Source of the DNA: Streptomyces sp. NRRL S-1022 | GTDB taxonomy: Bacteria > Actinomycetota > Actinomycetes > Streptomycetales > Streptomycetaceae | Length of the DNA: 64,000 nucleotides | Assembly: GCF_000720135.1 (NCBI RefSeq) | Contig: NZ_JOIU01000016.1 | Span: 124,001 to 188,000, forward strand | Direction: 5' to 3' | Shown: positions 27,320-36,331 of the stretch, one piece after another | How the letters are laid out: each line of letters opens with the position of its first letter | Numbering within the stretch: position 1 is the first letter of the stretch | Program-made: the position numbers and the translations under genes | Notes under the pieces: generated by a model | Database searches by the model: none | What the model saw: the letters and a program-made list of their open reading frames with translations, nothing else | Told to the model about the DNA's origin: nothing

Positions 27320-27472
27320 GCAGCGTGTGGCCGGGGTGGGACGAAGTGCTTCCGGTTCCCTCTCCCGCGCGGAAATGGTTATCGTCACAGTGCGGTTTCC
27401 TTCGCACCCCGCCGGTTCCCTGCGGGCAGGCCGGTCCTTAGTCTGACCCTGTCAAGAGCATTGCGGGGCAAC

Positions 27473-29266
27473 GTGAATCAGATGCAGGGCCTGCTCATAG
27501 CGGGCCGCTACCGGCTCGCCGAATCCATCGGCAGCGGGGGCATGGGCCGGGTGTGGCGCGCCCACGACGAGGTGCTGCACCGGAAGGTCGCCATCAAGGA
27601 GTTGACCGCCGCGCTCTACGTCTCCGACAGCGACCGGGCCGTCCTGCTCGCCCGTACCCGGGCCGAGGCGCGGGCCGCCGCGCGCATCAACCACTCCGCC
27701 GTCGTCACCGTGCACGACGTGCTGGAACACGACGGCCGCCCGTGGATCGTGATGGAGCTGGTCGAGGGCGCCTCGCTGGCCGACACGGTCAAGGAGCGGG
27801 GGCGTGTGGAGCCGGCGGAGGCCGCGCGGATCGGGCTGTGGGTGCTGCGGGCGCTGCGCGCCGCGCACACCGCCGGGGTGCTGCACCGGGACGTCAAGCC
27901 GGGCAACGTGCTGCTCGGCGCGGACGGCCGGGTCCTGCTCACCGACTTCGGCATCGCCCAGATCGAGGGCGACACCACCATCACGCGCACCGGGGAGGTC
28001 GTCGGCTCGGTCGACTACCTGGCGCCCGAGCGGGTGCGCGGCCACGATCCCGGCCCGGCCTCCGACCTGTGGGCGCTCGGCGCCACGCTGTTCACGGCGG
28101 TCGAGGGGCGCTCGCCGTTCCGGCGCACCTCGCCGCTCGGCACCATGCAGGCGGTCGTCGAGGAGGAGGCGGGCGAACCGCGCCACGCCGGTCCGCTCGC
28201 CCCGGTCATCGCCGCGCTCCTGCACAAGGAACCGGCCCGGCGGCCGGGCGCGGAGGAGACCGAGCAGATGCTCGCCGAGGCGGCGGAGGGCCGCCGCCCG
28301 CGCGCGGCACAGGCATTCGTCCCGACCCAGGGCTCGGGCGTCCGGACAGCCCCCGGCGCGGGCCCGGACACGCCCGCCCCCGGTGAACTCCCGCGCGCCG
28401 GCTACGGCCCGGGCGGCGCGCACGGCGCCGGTTCCGGGACGGCGGCCGTCGAGTACGGCTCCGGTTCCGGGACTCCGGTGCCCGGGCACGGTTCGGCCGG
28501 TCCCGGCCCCGACGTGGTGGCGGGCGGTCCCGGCGCGGGCCGTTCCGCGACCGGGCCGACGGCTGTGGCGCCGGCGGGCGGCGCGTTCGCGGCCGGCGGG
28601 CCGGCGCGGAACCGGCCCCGCCGCCGGCTGCGCACCCTCGTGCTGGTCGTCGCCCTCGCGGCGGTGCTCGGCGGTGCCGGCGCGGTCGCGATCCGGCAGT
28701 GGGGCGGTATGGAGAGCCGGTCCGGCGGCGGGACGAGCCCGGCCCCGGCGCCCGCCGGCACCGACACGCCCGGGCCCGGCGGCGCGCTGCCGGCCGGCTG
28801 GACCACGTACCACGACCCGCTGGGCTTCAGCCTGTCCCTGCCCAAGGGCTGGAAGCGCAAGGTGTACGGCATCGACGGCGACCTCAAGCAGATCGACTAC
28901 ACACCCGACAAGGGCCTGCACTTCGTCCGCATCGCCGTCGACAGCTCACCGGACTACGCCGACGCCCTCTCCCACCAGAAGGACCTGGAACAGCAGCTCC
29001 ACCGGCTGGTCGGCTACCGGCGTGTCTCGATGGAGGAGAACCTCTACCGCGACCGCAAGGGCGCGCGGTGGGAGTACACCTGGACCGCGCTGAAGAAGGA
29101 CCCGCCGTACGTGGCCGGTCCGCGCCACGCGGTCGAGGAGACGTACTTCTCGCGCCAGGGCACCGAATACGCGATCTACATGTCCTCGCCGGCCGGTGAC
29201 TGGGCGACGGTCGGCGAGCAGTTCACCTGGGTGCTGCGCGGCTGGCAGGAGCCGGACGAGGGCTGA
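27473..29266 (+). CDS. pkaD: Membrane Ser/Thr protein kinase 3 of 5
   Basis: A 597-residue kinase. The catalytic domain (about 10-270) contains IGSGGMGRVWRAHDE, KVAIKELTA, VLHRDVKPGNVLL, DFGIAQIEG and GSVDYLAPERVRG, all intact. After a Gly/Pro-rich linker comes one transmembrane segment (RTLVLVVALAAVLGGAGAVA, about 385-405) and an extracytoplasmic domain starting GFSLSLPKGWKRKVYG, homologous to the domains of kinases 1, 2 and 4. The GTG at 27473 follows GGGGCAA; a TTG at 27461 and an ATG at 27482 are alternatives. Order suggests SCO4777/pkaD; the symbol is from memory of that cluster. Confidence 0.88.
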   Translation: MNQMQGLLIAGRYRLAESIGSGGMGRVWRAHDEVLHRKVAIKELTAALYVSDSDRAVLLARTRAEARAAARINHSAVVTVHDVLEHDGRPWIVMELVEGASLADTVKERGRVEPAEAARIGLWVLRALRAAHTAGVLHRDVKPGNVLLGADGRVLLTDFGIAQIEGDTTITRTGEVVGSVDYLAPERVRGHDPGPASDLWALGATLFTAVEGRSPFRRTSPLGTMQAVVEEEAGEPRHAGPLAPVIAALLHKEPARRPGAEETEQMLAEAAEGRRPRAAQAFVPTQGSGVRTAPGAGPDTPAPGELPRAGYGPGGAHGAGSGTAAVEYGSGSGTPVPGHGSAGPGPDVVAGGPGAGRSATGPTAVAPAGGAFAAGGPARNRPRRRLRTLVLVVALAAVLGGAGAVAIRQWGGMESRSGGGTSPAPAPAGTDTPGPGGALPAGWTTYHDPLGFSLSLPKGWKRKVYGIDGDLKQIDYTPDKGLHFVRIAVDSSPDYADALSHQKDLEQQLHRLVGYRRVSMEENLYRDRKGARWEYTWTALKKDPPYVAGPRHAVEETYFSRQGTEYAIYMSSPAGDWATVGEQFTWVLRGWQEPDEG

Positions 29267-29363
29267 GCCGGCCGGCCCGGCGCGCCCGAGTCGGCCGAAA
29301 ATGGCTGGCCGTGCGGTGTGTCTTGGCCGGGCGGTGCCCCGGAGGGCGGGCATCCGGTGCGGC

Positions 29364-31076
29364 ATGATGGGGCTCATGGGGACCGAGGGAGCCGGCTTCC
29401 GGCTGATCGCGGGCCGTTACCGCCTGGAGGAACGCATCGGGCGCGGCGGCATGGGCGTCGTGTGGCGGGCCGGCGACCAGGTGCTGGGCCGTCAGGTGGC
29501 GGTCAAGGAACTCCTCCCGGACGACTCGCTCCCGGACGAGGACGCGCGCCGCCGCCGTGACCGCACGTTCCGCGAGGCCCGCGCGGTCTGCCAGTTACGG
29601 CACCCGCACATCATCGTCGTGCACGACGTGGTCGAGCAGGACGAACGTCCCTACCTCATCATGGAGTTGATCGACGGCGGCTCGCTCGCCGAGCGGATCG
29701 CCCGGCAGGGCCCGGTGGACGCCGCCGAGGCCGCGCGGATCGGTGTCGCCCTGCTGAGCGCGGTGCGCACCGCGCACGAGGCGGGCGTGCTGCACCGGGA
29801 CATCAAGCCCGCGAACGTCCTGATCGAGTCCGGCACGGACCGGGTCGTCCTCACCGACTTCGGGATCGCGCAGGTCGAGGGCGCCACCACGCTCACCGAG
29901 ACCGGCTCGTTCGTCGGCTCCCCCGAATACACCGCGCCGGAGCGGATGTCGGGGCTGCGCACCGGACCGGAGTCCGACCTGTGGTCGCTGGGCGCGCTGC
30001 TGTGCACGGCGCTCAGCGGCGAGTCGCCGTTCCGGCGCGACTCGCTCGGCGGCATCCTGCACGCCGTCGTCACCGACGACATCCGCCCGCCGGCCCAGGC
30101 CGAACCGCTGCTGCCCGTCGTACGGGGCCTGCTGGAGCGCGACCCGGACCGGCGGCTGGACGCGGCGGACGCCGAGCGGATGCTGCGCACGTACCTGGAG
30201 ACCGGCCGGACGCCGGACGCGCCCGGCCAGGGCACCGCGGGGACGCACGGCGGCGGGCTCATCCACCGGATCGGCGCCGGCCGCACACCGAAGCCCCCCG
30301 CGCCCTACTCGCCGACCCAGCCGGACCTGCCGTACGGCACGCCGCCGCCACCGCCCGCCCCGGCCCGCACGGCCGCGGACGCGGCCCCGGCCCGCTCGTC
30401 GCGGCGCGCGGTCCTGGTGGCGGCGCTGCTCGTCGCCGCGCTGGCCGGGGCCGGCGTGTCGGCAGCCGCGCTGCTGGTGCACCGGGGCGGCGGGGGCGGC
30501 GGCACGCCGGGCGGTACGGCGACGTCCCCGGCCACCCGGACCGGTACCGGAGGTACGGCCGGCTCGCCCACCCCGACCGGGACCCGGCCGGCGCCGGCGC
30601 CCACCCCCGGTGCCGGCGGCTCGCACACCGCGCCCTCCGGTTACCGCACGGCCCGCGACCCGGCCGGCTTCTCCCTCGCGGTACCGGAGGACTTCACCCG
30701 CAGCCCGCAGGGGCAGCGCGTCTTCTACCTCTCGCCGGGCCAGATCTTCCGCCTGGGCGTCAGGATCGGCGCGCCCCAGCCGGGCGGCCCCGAGAGCGTG
30801 ATGAACCGCTCGGCCGCCGCCGGCCCGTCCACCAACCCCGGCTACCACGACGGCCGGGTCACCCGCACCACGCACGACGGCCACCCGGCCGCGTTCTGGG
30901 AGTTCACCTGGGACGGCTTCAGCGCGGCCGAGGGCCCCCGGCACACCTACGACCTGTGCTGGGAGCAGAACGGGCTGCTGTACGACGTGTGGGTCTCGGC
31001 GCCGGTCGGGAAGGTGCAGGAGGCACGGGAGTACTTCGACGTGGCGGTCGACACCTTCTCGGCCCCGGACGCGTGA
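29364..31076 (+). CDS. pkaI: Membrane Ser/Thr protein kinase 4 of 5
   Basis: A kinase of about 570 residues with intact motifs: IGRGGMGVVWRAGDQ, QVAVKELLPDD, VLHRDIKPANVLI, DFGIAQVEG and GSPEYTAPERMSG. The linker (285-345) is Pro-rich, the membrane helix is AVLVAALLVAALAGAGVSAA, and the outer domain begins GFSLAVPEDFTRSPQGQ. In S. coelicolor PkaI (SCO4778) is reported to interact with the spore wall synthesising complex; assignment here is by position. Three in-frame ATGs at 29364, 29367 and 29376 are possible starts and none has a strong ribosome binding site. The gene is about 100 nt downstream of kinase 3. Confidence 0.87.
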   Translation: MMGLMGTEGAGFRLIAGRYRLEERIGRGGMGVVWRAGDQVLGRQVAVKELLPDDSLPDEDARRRRDRTFREARAVCQLRHPHIIVVHDVVEQDERPYLIMELIDGGSLAERIARQGPVDAAEAARIGVALLSAVRTAHEAGVLHRDIKPANVLIESGTDRVVLTDFGIAQVEGATTLTETGSFVGSPEYTAPERMSGLRTGPESDLWSLGALLCTALSGESPFRRDSLGGILHAVVTDDIRPPAQAEPLLPVVRGLLERDPDRRLDAADAERMLRTYLETGRTPDAPGQGTAGTHGGGLIHRIGAGRTPKPPAPYSPTQPDLPYGTPPPPPAPARTAADAAPARSSRRAVLVAALLVAALAGAGVSAAALLVHRGGGGGGTPGGTATSPATRTGTGGTAGSPTPTGTRPAPAPTPGAGGSHTAPSGYRTARDPAGFSLAVPEDFTRSPQGQRVFYLSPGQIFRLGVRIGAPQPGGPESVMNRSAAAGPSTNPGYHDGRVTRTTHDGHPAAFWEFTWDGFSAAEGPRHTYDLCWEQNGLLYDVWVSAPVGKVQEAREYFDVAVDTFSAPDA

Positions 31077-31153
31077 CCGGCCCGCCGCCCGCCAACGGGC
31101 CCCGCTGACGCCCCGCTTCGACAACGGCCCGTCGCGCACGGTACTCATGTGGC

Positions 31154-32140
31154 ATGACCGAAGACGGCGAACACCCGCCCGACGCACGTCTGATCGGCGG
31201 CCGTTACCGGCTGACCGGACGTCTCGGGGCCGGCCCGGCCGGGATCGTGTGGCGTGCCCGGGACGAGCAGGGGGAGGGGGAGGTCGCCCTCAAGGAGCCG
31301 CTGCTGCCGGGCGATCCGGCCGCCGACGAGGACAGCGGGCGCCTCGCGCACCGGCTGCACCACGAGGCCCGGGCCGCCACCCGGGTGCGGCACCCCTCGG
31401 CCGTGACGGTGTACGACGTCGTCACCGAGGCCGGTATCCCCTGGATCGTGATGGAGCTGGTGTCCGGCGAGTCGCTGCGCGAGGTGCTGCGGCGCGGGCC
31501 GCTCCCGGCCGCCGAGGCCGCGCGGATCGGGCTCGCGGTGCTCGGCGCGCTGCGCGCCGCCCACGCCGTCGGCATCGTGCACCGGGACGTCAAGCCGGCC
31601 AACGTGCTGCTGGAGTCCGGCACCGGGCGGGTCGTCGTCACCGACTTCGGGATCGGCGGCGGGCACGCGCCGGACGTGCCCGCCGGTTTCGCCGCCCCCG
31701 AGCGGGCGGCGGGTCCCGGGGCCGGCCCGGCGAGCGATCTGTGGTCCCTGGGCGCGTTGCTGCGGGCCGCCGTGGGGGACACGGACCCCGGCCCGCTGGG
31801 CCCGCTGGGCCCGCTGCTGGACCGGCTGGCGGCCGACGAGCCGGCGGCGCGGCCGGACGCGGCGGAGGTCGAGGCCGTACTCCGCGACCACCTGGGCGAG
31901 ACCGCCGCACCGCAACCGGCGCCCGCCCCCGCCGGTTCCGAGCCCGCCACTCCTGTCCCCGCGCCCGCCGGCGCCGGCTCCGAGCCCACCACCCCCGACC
32001 GCGCGCCCGCCCTCGCCGGCCCGGACCCCGCCCCCGCCGGCTCCGAGTCCGTCACCCCCGACCCCGGGCCGCCCGCGTCCCGCCGCACGCCGCTGGCCGC
32101 GCTCGGCCTGCTCCTGTCGAGAAAAACCGAAGTCGACTGA
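31154..32140 (+). CDS. pkaJ: Ser/Thr protein kinase 5 of 5, C-terminally truncated (no membrane anchor)
   Basis: A 328-residue kinase whose catalytic domain (about 12-255) has LGAGPAGIVWRARDE, EVALKEPLL, IVHRDVKPANVLL and DFGIGGGHAP. The activation segment is shortened (HAPDVPAGFAAPERAAG). The Pro/Ala/Glu-rich linker carries six near-copies of APAGSEP-type units, then the protein ends in RRTPLAALGLLLSRKTEVD: a membrane helix seems to begin at LAALGLLL and is cut after a few residues. The codons GAGAAAAACCGAAG at the end are AT-rich and unlike the rest. So unlike its four neighbours it would be a soluble kinase without a sensor domain, probably through a deletion near 32115. Order suggests SCO4779/pkaJ. 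Confidence 0.82.
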   Translation: MTEDGEHPPDARLIGGRYRLTGRLGAGPAGIVWRARDEQGEGEVALKEPLLPGDPAADEDSGRLAHRLHHEARAATRVRHPSAVTVYDVVTEAGIPWIVMELVSGESLREVLRRGPLPAAEAARIGLAVLGALRAAHAVGIVHRDVKPANVLLESGTGRVVVTDFGIGGGHAPDVPAGFAAPERAAGPGAGPASDLWSLGALLRAAVGDTDPGPLGPLGPLLDRLAADEPAARPDAAEVEAVLRDHLGETAAPQPAPAPAGSEPATPVPAPAGAGSEPTTPDRAPALAGPDPAPAGSESVTPDPGPPASRRTPLAALGLLLSRKTEVD

Positions 32141-32184
32141 TCGTTTCCGCTCGTCTCCCTCAACGCCCTGATCAGCGCGTTCTC

Positions 32185-32202
32185 TGCCAGTGATCGCTGG
32201 CA
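32185..32202. promoter_or_regulatory. Palindrome upstream of the semialdehyde dehydrogenase gene
   Basis: TGCCAGTGATCGCTGGCA is an 18-bp palindrome with one mismatched central pair, 74 nt upstream of the next start codon in an otherwise plain 135-nt gap. It has the symmetry of an operator (for example of a GntR or TetR family protein). No regulator gene is adjacent. Confidence 0.45.
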
Positions 32203-32275
32203 CTGTGTGAGCGGTCGGTGAATCCCCGTTACCGACGGGTACACAAAGCCCCCGCCGCGGCATACCCTGCGCGTC

Positions 32276-33889
32276 ATGACGGACACGCAGGCCCCGGACA
32301 TAGCCGGTACCAACCCGCTCGCGCCCGCCCCGGAAGGCGCCCGCACCGCCGCCGACGTGGTCACGCCGGAGTTGGTGGCCCGGCTCGCCAAGGGCGTCGT
32401 CGGCTCCGGCCGCACCGCCAACCACACCCCGTTCACCGGCGAGAAGCTGGCCGACCTGCCCGAGTCCACCCCGGAGGACGTCGGCAAGGCCTTCGAGGCG
32501 GCCCGCGCCGCCCAGGCCGTGTGGGCGAAGGTCCCGGTCCGGCAGCGGGCCGCCGTGCTGCTCCGCTTCCACGACCTGCTGCTGGAGCGGCAGGGCGAGG
32601 TCCTCGACCTGGTCCAGCTGGAGACCGGCAAGGCCCGCCTGCACGCGCACGAGGAGGTGCAGGCCGTCGCCGTCGCGGCCCGCCACTACGGCCGCCGGGC
32701 CGCCGCGTACCTCAAGCCCAAGCGGCACGCGGGCGCCATACCGACCCTGACGAAGGTCACCGAACTGCGCCACCCGCGCGGGGTCGTGGGCCAGATCGCC
32801 CCCTGGAACTACCCGCTGGAGCTGTCCGTCGGCGACGCCCTGCCCGCCTTCGCCGCCGGCAACGCCGTCGTGATGAAGCCGGACACCGAGACCTGCCTCA
32901 CCGCGCTGTGGGCCCGGGACCTGCTGATCGAGGCCGGGCTGCCCGAGGGCGTCTTCCAGGTCGTGCTCGGCGAGGGCCCGGTCGTCGGCCCGGAGCTGGT
33001 CAGGCACGCCGACTACGTCTCCTTCACGGGCTCCACCCGCACCGGCCGCGAGGTCGCCGTCGGCGCCGCCTCCCGCCTGGTCGGCGTCTCCCTCGAACTC
33101 GGCGGCAAGAACGCCATGCTGGTACTGGAGGACGCCGACGTCGAGAAGGCCGCCGCCGGTGCCGTACGGGCCTGCTTCTCCTCCGCCGGCCAGCTGTGCA
33201 TCTCCATCGAGCGGCTCTACGTCCACGAGTCGGTCGCCGACGCCTTCCTGGAGCGGTTCGCCGCCCGCACCCGGGCCATGCGGCTCGGCAACTCCCTCGC
33301 CTACGGCGCCGACATGGGCTCGCTGGTCGGCGAACGCCAGCTGGAGACCGTCGAGCGGCATGTGCGGGAAGCCGTCGCCAAGGGCGCGAGGGTGATCGCG
33401 GGCGGGGTGGCCCGCCCCGACATCGGCCCGTACTTCTTCGAGCCCACCGTCCTCGACGGCGTCGACCCCTCCATGGCGGTCTGCGAGGAGGAGACCTTCG
33501 GCCCGGTCGTCTCCGTATACCGCTTCAAGAGCGACGACGAGGCCGTCGAACGCGCCAACGCCACGCCCTACGGCCTGAACGCCTCCGTGTGGACGACCGA
33601 CGCCCGCCGCGGCCGGGACGTCGCCGCCCGCCTGCGCACCGGCACGGTCAACGTCAACGAGGGCTACGCGCCCGCCTACGGCAGCGTCCAGTCCCCGATG
33701 GGCGGCATGAAGGACTCCGGCCTCGGCCGCCGCCACGGCTCCGAGGGCATCCTCAAGTACACGGAGGCGCAGACGGTGGCCCAGCAACGGCTGCTGCCGA
33801 TGGCGCCCTCGCTGGGGATGGACGACGAGTCCTACGCCCGCTTCATGAGCACGAGTCTGAAGCTGATGAAGGCGTTCCGGTTCCGCTAG
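32276..33889 (+). CDS. Succinic semialdehyde dehydrogenase (GabD2-type aldehyde dehydrogenase)
   Basis: NAD(P)-dependent aldehyde dehydrogenase of 537 residues that probably converts succinic semialdehyde to succinate. The cofactor-binding segment is GVVGQIAPWNYPLELSVGD, the Rossmann motif FTGSTRTGREVA, the general-base Glu lies in SLELGGKNAMLVLEDAD and the catalytic Cys in CFSSAGQLCISIERLYV. TFGPVVSVYRF is also conserved. The ATG at 32276 opens the frame and the gene is followed 38 nt later by the GMC oxidoreductase, so the two are likely one operon; this pairing is conserved in Streptomyces. Confidence 0.9.
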   Translation: MTDTQAPDIAGTNPLAPAPEGARTAADVVTPELVARLAKGVVGSGRTANHTPFTGEKLADLPESTPEDVGKAFEAARAAQAVWAKVPVRQRAAVLLRFHDLLLERQGEVLDLVQLETGKARLHAHEEVQAVAVAARHYGRRAAAYLKPKRHAGAIPTLTKVTELRHPRGVVGQIAPWNYPLELSVGDALPAFAAGNAVVMKPDTETCLTALWARDLLIEAGLPEGVFQVVLGEGPVVGPELVRHADYVSFTGSTRTGREVAVGAASRLVGVSLELGGKNAMLVLEDADVEKAAAGAVRACFSSAGQLCISIERLYVHESVADAFLERFAARTRAMRLGNSLAYGADMGSLVGERQLETVERHVREAVAKGARVIAGGVARPDIGPYFFEPTVLDGVDPSMAVCEEETFGPVVSVYRFKSDDEAVERANATPYGLNASVWTTDARRGRDVAARLRTGTVNVNEGYAPAYGSVQSPMGGMKDSGLGRRHGSEGILKYTEAQTVAQQRLLPMAPSLGMDDESYARFMSTSLKLMKAFRFR

Positions 33890-33927
33890 AAGCCCAGGAA
33901 GCACCCCGTTCTCAACGAGGAGAGCAC

Positions 33928-35733
33928 GTGTCGCAGGAGAAGTCTGTCCAGACCCGGGACGAGGACGGGTACGACTACGACGTCATCGTCGTCGGATCGG
34001 GGTTCGGCGGCTCGGTGTCCGCCCTCCGGCTCACCGAGAAGGGATACCGGGTCGGCGTCCTGGAAGCCGGGCGCCGCTTCACCCGCGCCACGCTGCCCAG
34101 GAACTCCTGGGACCTGAAGAACTACCTGTGGGCCCCGAAGCTCGGCATGTACGGCATCCAGCGCATCCACCTGCTGGGCAACGTCATGGTCCTCGCGGGC
34201 GCCGGCGTCGGCGGCGGCTCCCTCAACTACGCCAACACCCTCTACGTCCCGCCGAAGGCATTCTTCGAGGACCCCCAGTGGCGCCACATCACCGACTGGC
34301 AGGAGGAGTTGAAGCCGTACTACGACCAGGCCCAGCGCATGCTCGGCGTCCGGCTCAACCCCACCATGACCCCCTCCGACGTGCACCTGAAGGCGGCGGC
34401 CCGGCGGATGGGTGTCGGCGACACCTTCCACCTCGCCCCGGTGGGCGTGTTCTTCGGCGACGGGAAGGACGCCGACGGCAAGGCGAAGGCCCGGCCCGGG
34501 GAGAAGACGAACGACCCCTACTTCGGCGGCGCCGGACCCGACCGCACCGCCTGCACCGAGTGCGGCGAGTGCATGACCGGCTGCCGGCACGGCGCGAAGA
34601 ACACCCTCAACGAGAACTACCTCTACCTCGCCGAGAAGGCCGGCGCGGTCGTCCACCCCCTGACCACGGTCGTGTCCGTCACCGACGACTCGCGGGGCGG
34701 CTACGCGGTGGCGACCCTGCCGACCGACCGGAGGAAGAAGGGTGAGGGCCGGCTCCTCACCGCCCGCAGGGTGGTCCTCGCGGCCGGCACCTACGGCACC
34801 CAGACCCTGCTGCACCGCATGCGGGCCGGCGGCCAGCTGCCGTACCTGTCCGCCCGGCTCGGCGACCTGACCCGCACCAACTCCGAGGCACTGGTCGGCG
34901 CGCAGACCGACGACCGCCGGTACCGCAGGGCGACCGGCGCGCCGAAGGCCGACTTCACCCGGGGTGTCGCCATCACCTCCTCGATCCACCCCGACGAGAA
35001 CACCCACATCGAGCCGGTCCGCTACGGCAAGGGCTCCAACTCCATGGGCGGCCTGTCGATCCTCCAGGTGCCGTACGCCGAGGGCTCCTCGCGCGTCCTC
35101 GCCTGGCTGGCGAACGCGGCCCGGCACCCGGTGCTGGTCGCCCGCTCGCTGTCCAACCGGCGCTGGTCGGAGCGGACCATCATCGGCCTGGTCATGCAGT
35201 CCCTGGACAACTCGCTGACCACGTACCTGAAGCCGGACGGGGTCGGCAAGGGCCTGCTCACCGCGCGGCAGGGGCACGGCGCTCCCAATCCCAAGCAGAT
35301 CCGGGCCGCGACCGAGGCCGCCTCCGCGCTCGCCGCCGAGATAAACGGCTTCGCCGGCAGCAACGTCGGCGAGCTGATGGGCACCCCGCTCACCGCGCAC
35401 TTCCTGGGCGGCTGCCCCATCGGCGACTCCCCGGATACCGGTGTGATCGACCCGTACCACCGGCTCCACGGCCACCCCGGCATCTCGGTCGTGGACGGCG
35501 CCGCGGTCTCGGCGAACCTGGGGGTCAACCCGTCGCTCACGATCACCGCGCAGGCCGAGCGGGCGATGTCGTTCTGGCCGAACAAGGGTGAGGAGGATCC
35601 GCGGCCGGCGCCGGGTGCGGCGTACGAGCGGCTGAAGCCGGTGGAGCCGAAGACACCGGTGGTCCCGGCGGACGCGTTCGGCGCGCTGCGGCTGCCGTTC
35701 CTGGGGATGCCGGCGGTCCCTCCGAAGAAGTGA
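33928..35733 (+). CDS. GMC family FAD oxidoreductase (cholesterol oxidase-like)
   Basis: A 601-residue flavoprotein. The FAD site is VIVVGSGFGGSVSALRLTEK (residues 15-35), followed by EKGYRVGVLEAGRRF and GAGVGGGSLNYANTLYVPP. A cysteine-rich motif CTECGECMTGCRHGAKNTL lies near residue 210, as in actinobacterial cholesterol-oxidase-like proteins. The C-terminal GMC motif is HFLGGCPIGDSPDTG, with HPGISVVDGAAVSANLGVNP. There is no Tat or Sec signal, so the enzyme is cytosolic; the substrate is unknown. The start is GTG 33928 after GAGGAGAG; the open frame extends far upstream only as an antisense-free shadow of the preceding gene and is not real there. Confidence 0.88.
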   Translation: MSQEKSVQTRDEDGYDYDVIVVGSGFGGSVSALRLTEKGYRVGVLEAGRRFTRATLPRNSWDLKNYLWAPKLGMYGIQRIHLLGNVMVLAGAGVGGGSLNYANTLYVPPKAFFEDPQWRHITDWQEELKPYYDQAQRMLGVRLNPTMTPSDVHLKAAARRMGVGDTFHLAPVGVFFGDGKDADGKAKARPGEKTNDPYFGGAGPDRTACTECGECMTGCRHGAKNTLNENYLYLAEKAGAVVHPLTTVVSVTDDSRGGYAVATLPTDRRKKGEGRLLTARRVVLAAGTYGTQTLLHRMRAGGQLPYLSARLGDLTRTNSEALVGAQTDDRRYRRATGAPKADFTRGVAITSSIHPDENTHIEPVRYGKGSNSMGGLSILQVPYAEGSSRVLAWLANAARHPVLVARSLSNRRWSERTIIGLVMQSLDNSLTTYLKPDGVGKGLLTARQGHGAPNPKQIRAATEAASALAAEINGFAGSNVGELMGTPLTAHFLGGCPIGDSPDTGVIDPYHRLHGHPGISVVDGAAVSANLGVNPSLTITAQAERAMSFWPNKGEEDPRPAPGAAYERLKPVEPKTPVVPADAFGALRLPFLGMPAVPPKK

Positions 35734-35791
35734 CGGCGGAAGTGACGGCGGCGGCCCGGGCGGCACCGCGGTGACGGTGGCCCGGCGGCAC

Positions 35792-35829
35792 AGAGGGACC
35801 TGCATCCCCCTCCGAAAGCAGGTCCCTCT
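35792..35829 (+). terminator. Terminator after the GMC oxidoreductase gene
   Basis: AGAGGGACCTGC and GCAGGTCCCTCT are perfect 12-bp complements around a 14-nt loop, followed by CACCTTTTCTT. The T-rich tail makes this one of the few classical intrinsic terminators in the window. Confidence 0.9.
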
Positions 35830-35833
35830 CACC

Positions 35834-36331
35834 TTTTCTTGATCCGGCAGGTTTGATCAGCGAAAAGGGAGAAGGGTTGCTTCGAAGGTCCCGGTTCATC
35901 GTGTGAGGTGGGTCACATTACGCGGGTGGCCGGCCGCGGGCATGACGAAGGGCCCCGCGGAACGGTGAGACCGCGGGGCCCTTCGCTCGGTCAGCACCGG
36001 CGTCAGGGCAGCGCCGGTGCCCGGGAGCGGCGCCGGGGGGTTGCGCCGCGTGTTCGTGTGCCCTGTGGAGCCTGTCTTCAGTTTTTCCGCCGGCCGGCCC
36101 CGGGCGTCCCCGGAGCCGGCCGTTCTCTTGGGTGACCGGGCTGCTGTCCCCTGCCGTCCGGTCACTTCCTGGGGCGAGGTCCCACGGCGTACGGCACGAC
36201 CCGTACGCCTCATCGCCCCAGCGAGCCACGCGTGGTTCTTTCGGGCCCGCCCCTGGCTGGCACGGACACCCCGCTCAACGAGGCGGTGCGCGGACCGGTC
36301 ACGCGCCGTACGGGTGAGAGCGGGGCCGAAC
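35834..36331. other. Intergenic region with a chain of strong hairpins, no recognised gene
   Basis: Between the convergent oxidoreductase and chorismate mutase genes lie several GC-rich inverted repeats: GAAGGGCCCCGCGG/CCGCGGGGCCCTTC (35947-35984), GCACCGGCG/CGCCGGTGC (35994-36020), GTGACCGG/CCGGTCAC (36132-36165) and GGCGTACGG/CCGTACGCC (36186-36209). The first is probably a terminator for chorismate mutase read on the minus strand. Small open frames on the minus strand show no recognisable protein. A structured non-coding RNA is possible but I cannot assign a family. Confidence 0.45.

Noticed and set aside
24296..27388. Very long minus-strand open frame (about 1030 codons) opposite kinase 1 and the pseudokinase
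   Set aside because: Antisense shadow of GC-rich kinase genes; Arg/Gly/Pro-rich, no recognisable domain, crosses gene borders.
31145..33904. Minus-strand frame of about 919 codons opposite kinase 5 and the dehydrogenase
   Set aside because: Composition of an antisense shadow; both plus-strand genes have clear family motifs.
32218..33927. Upstream extension of the GMC oxidoreductase frame across the dehydrogenase gene
   Set aside because: The part before GTG 33928 is an out-of-frame shadow of the dehydrogenase gene; a good ribosome binding site precedes 33928.
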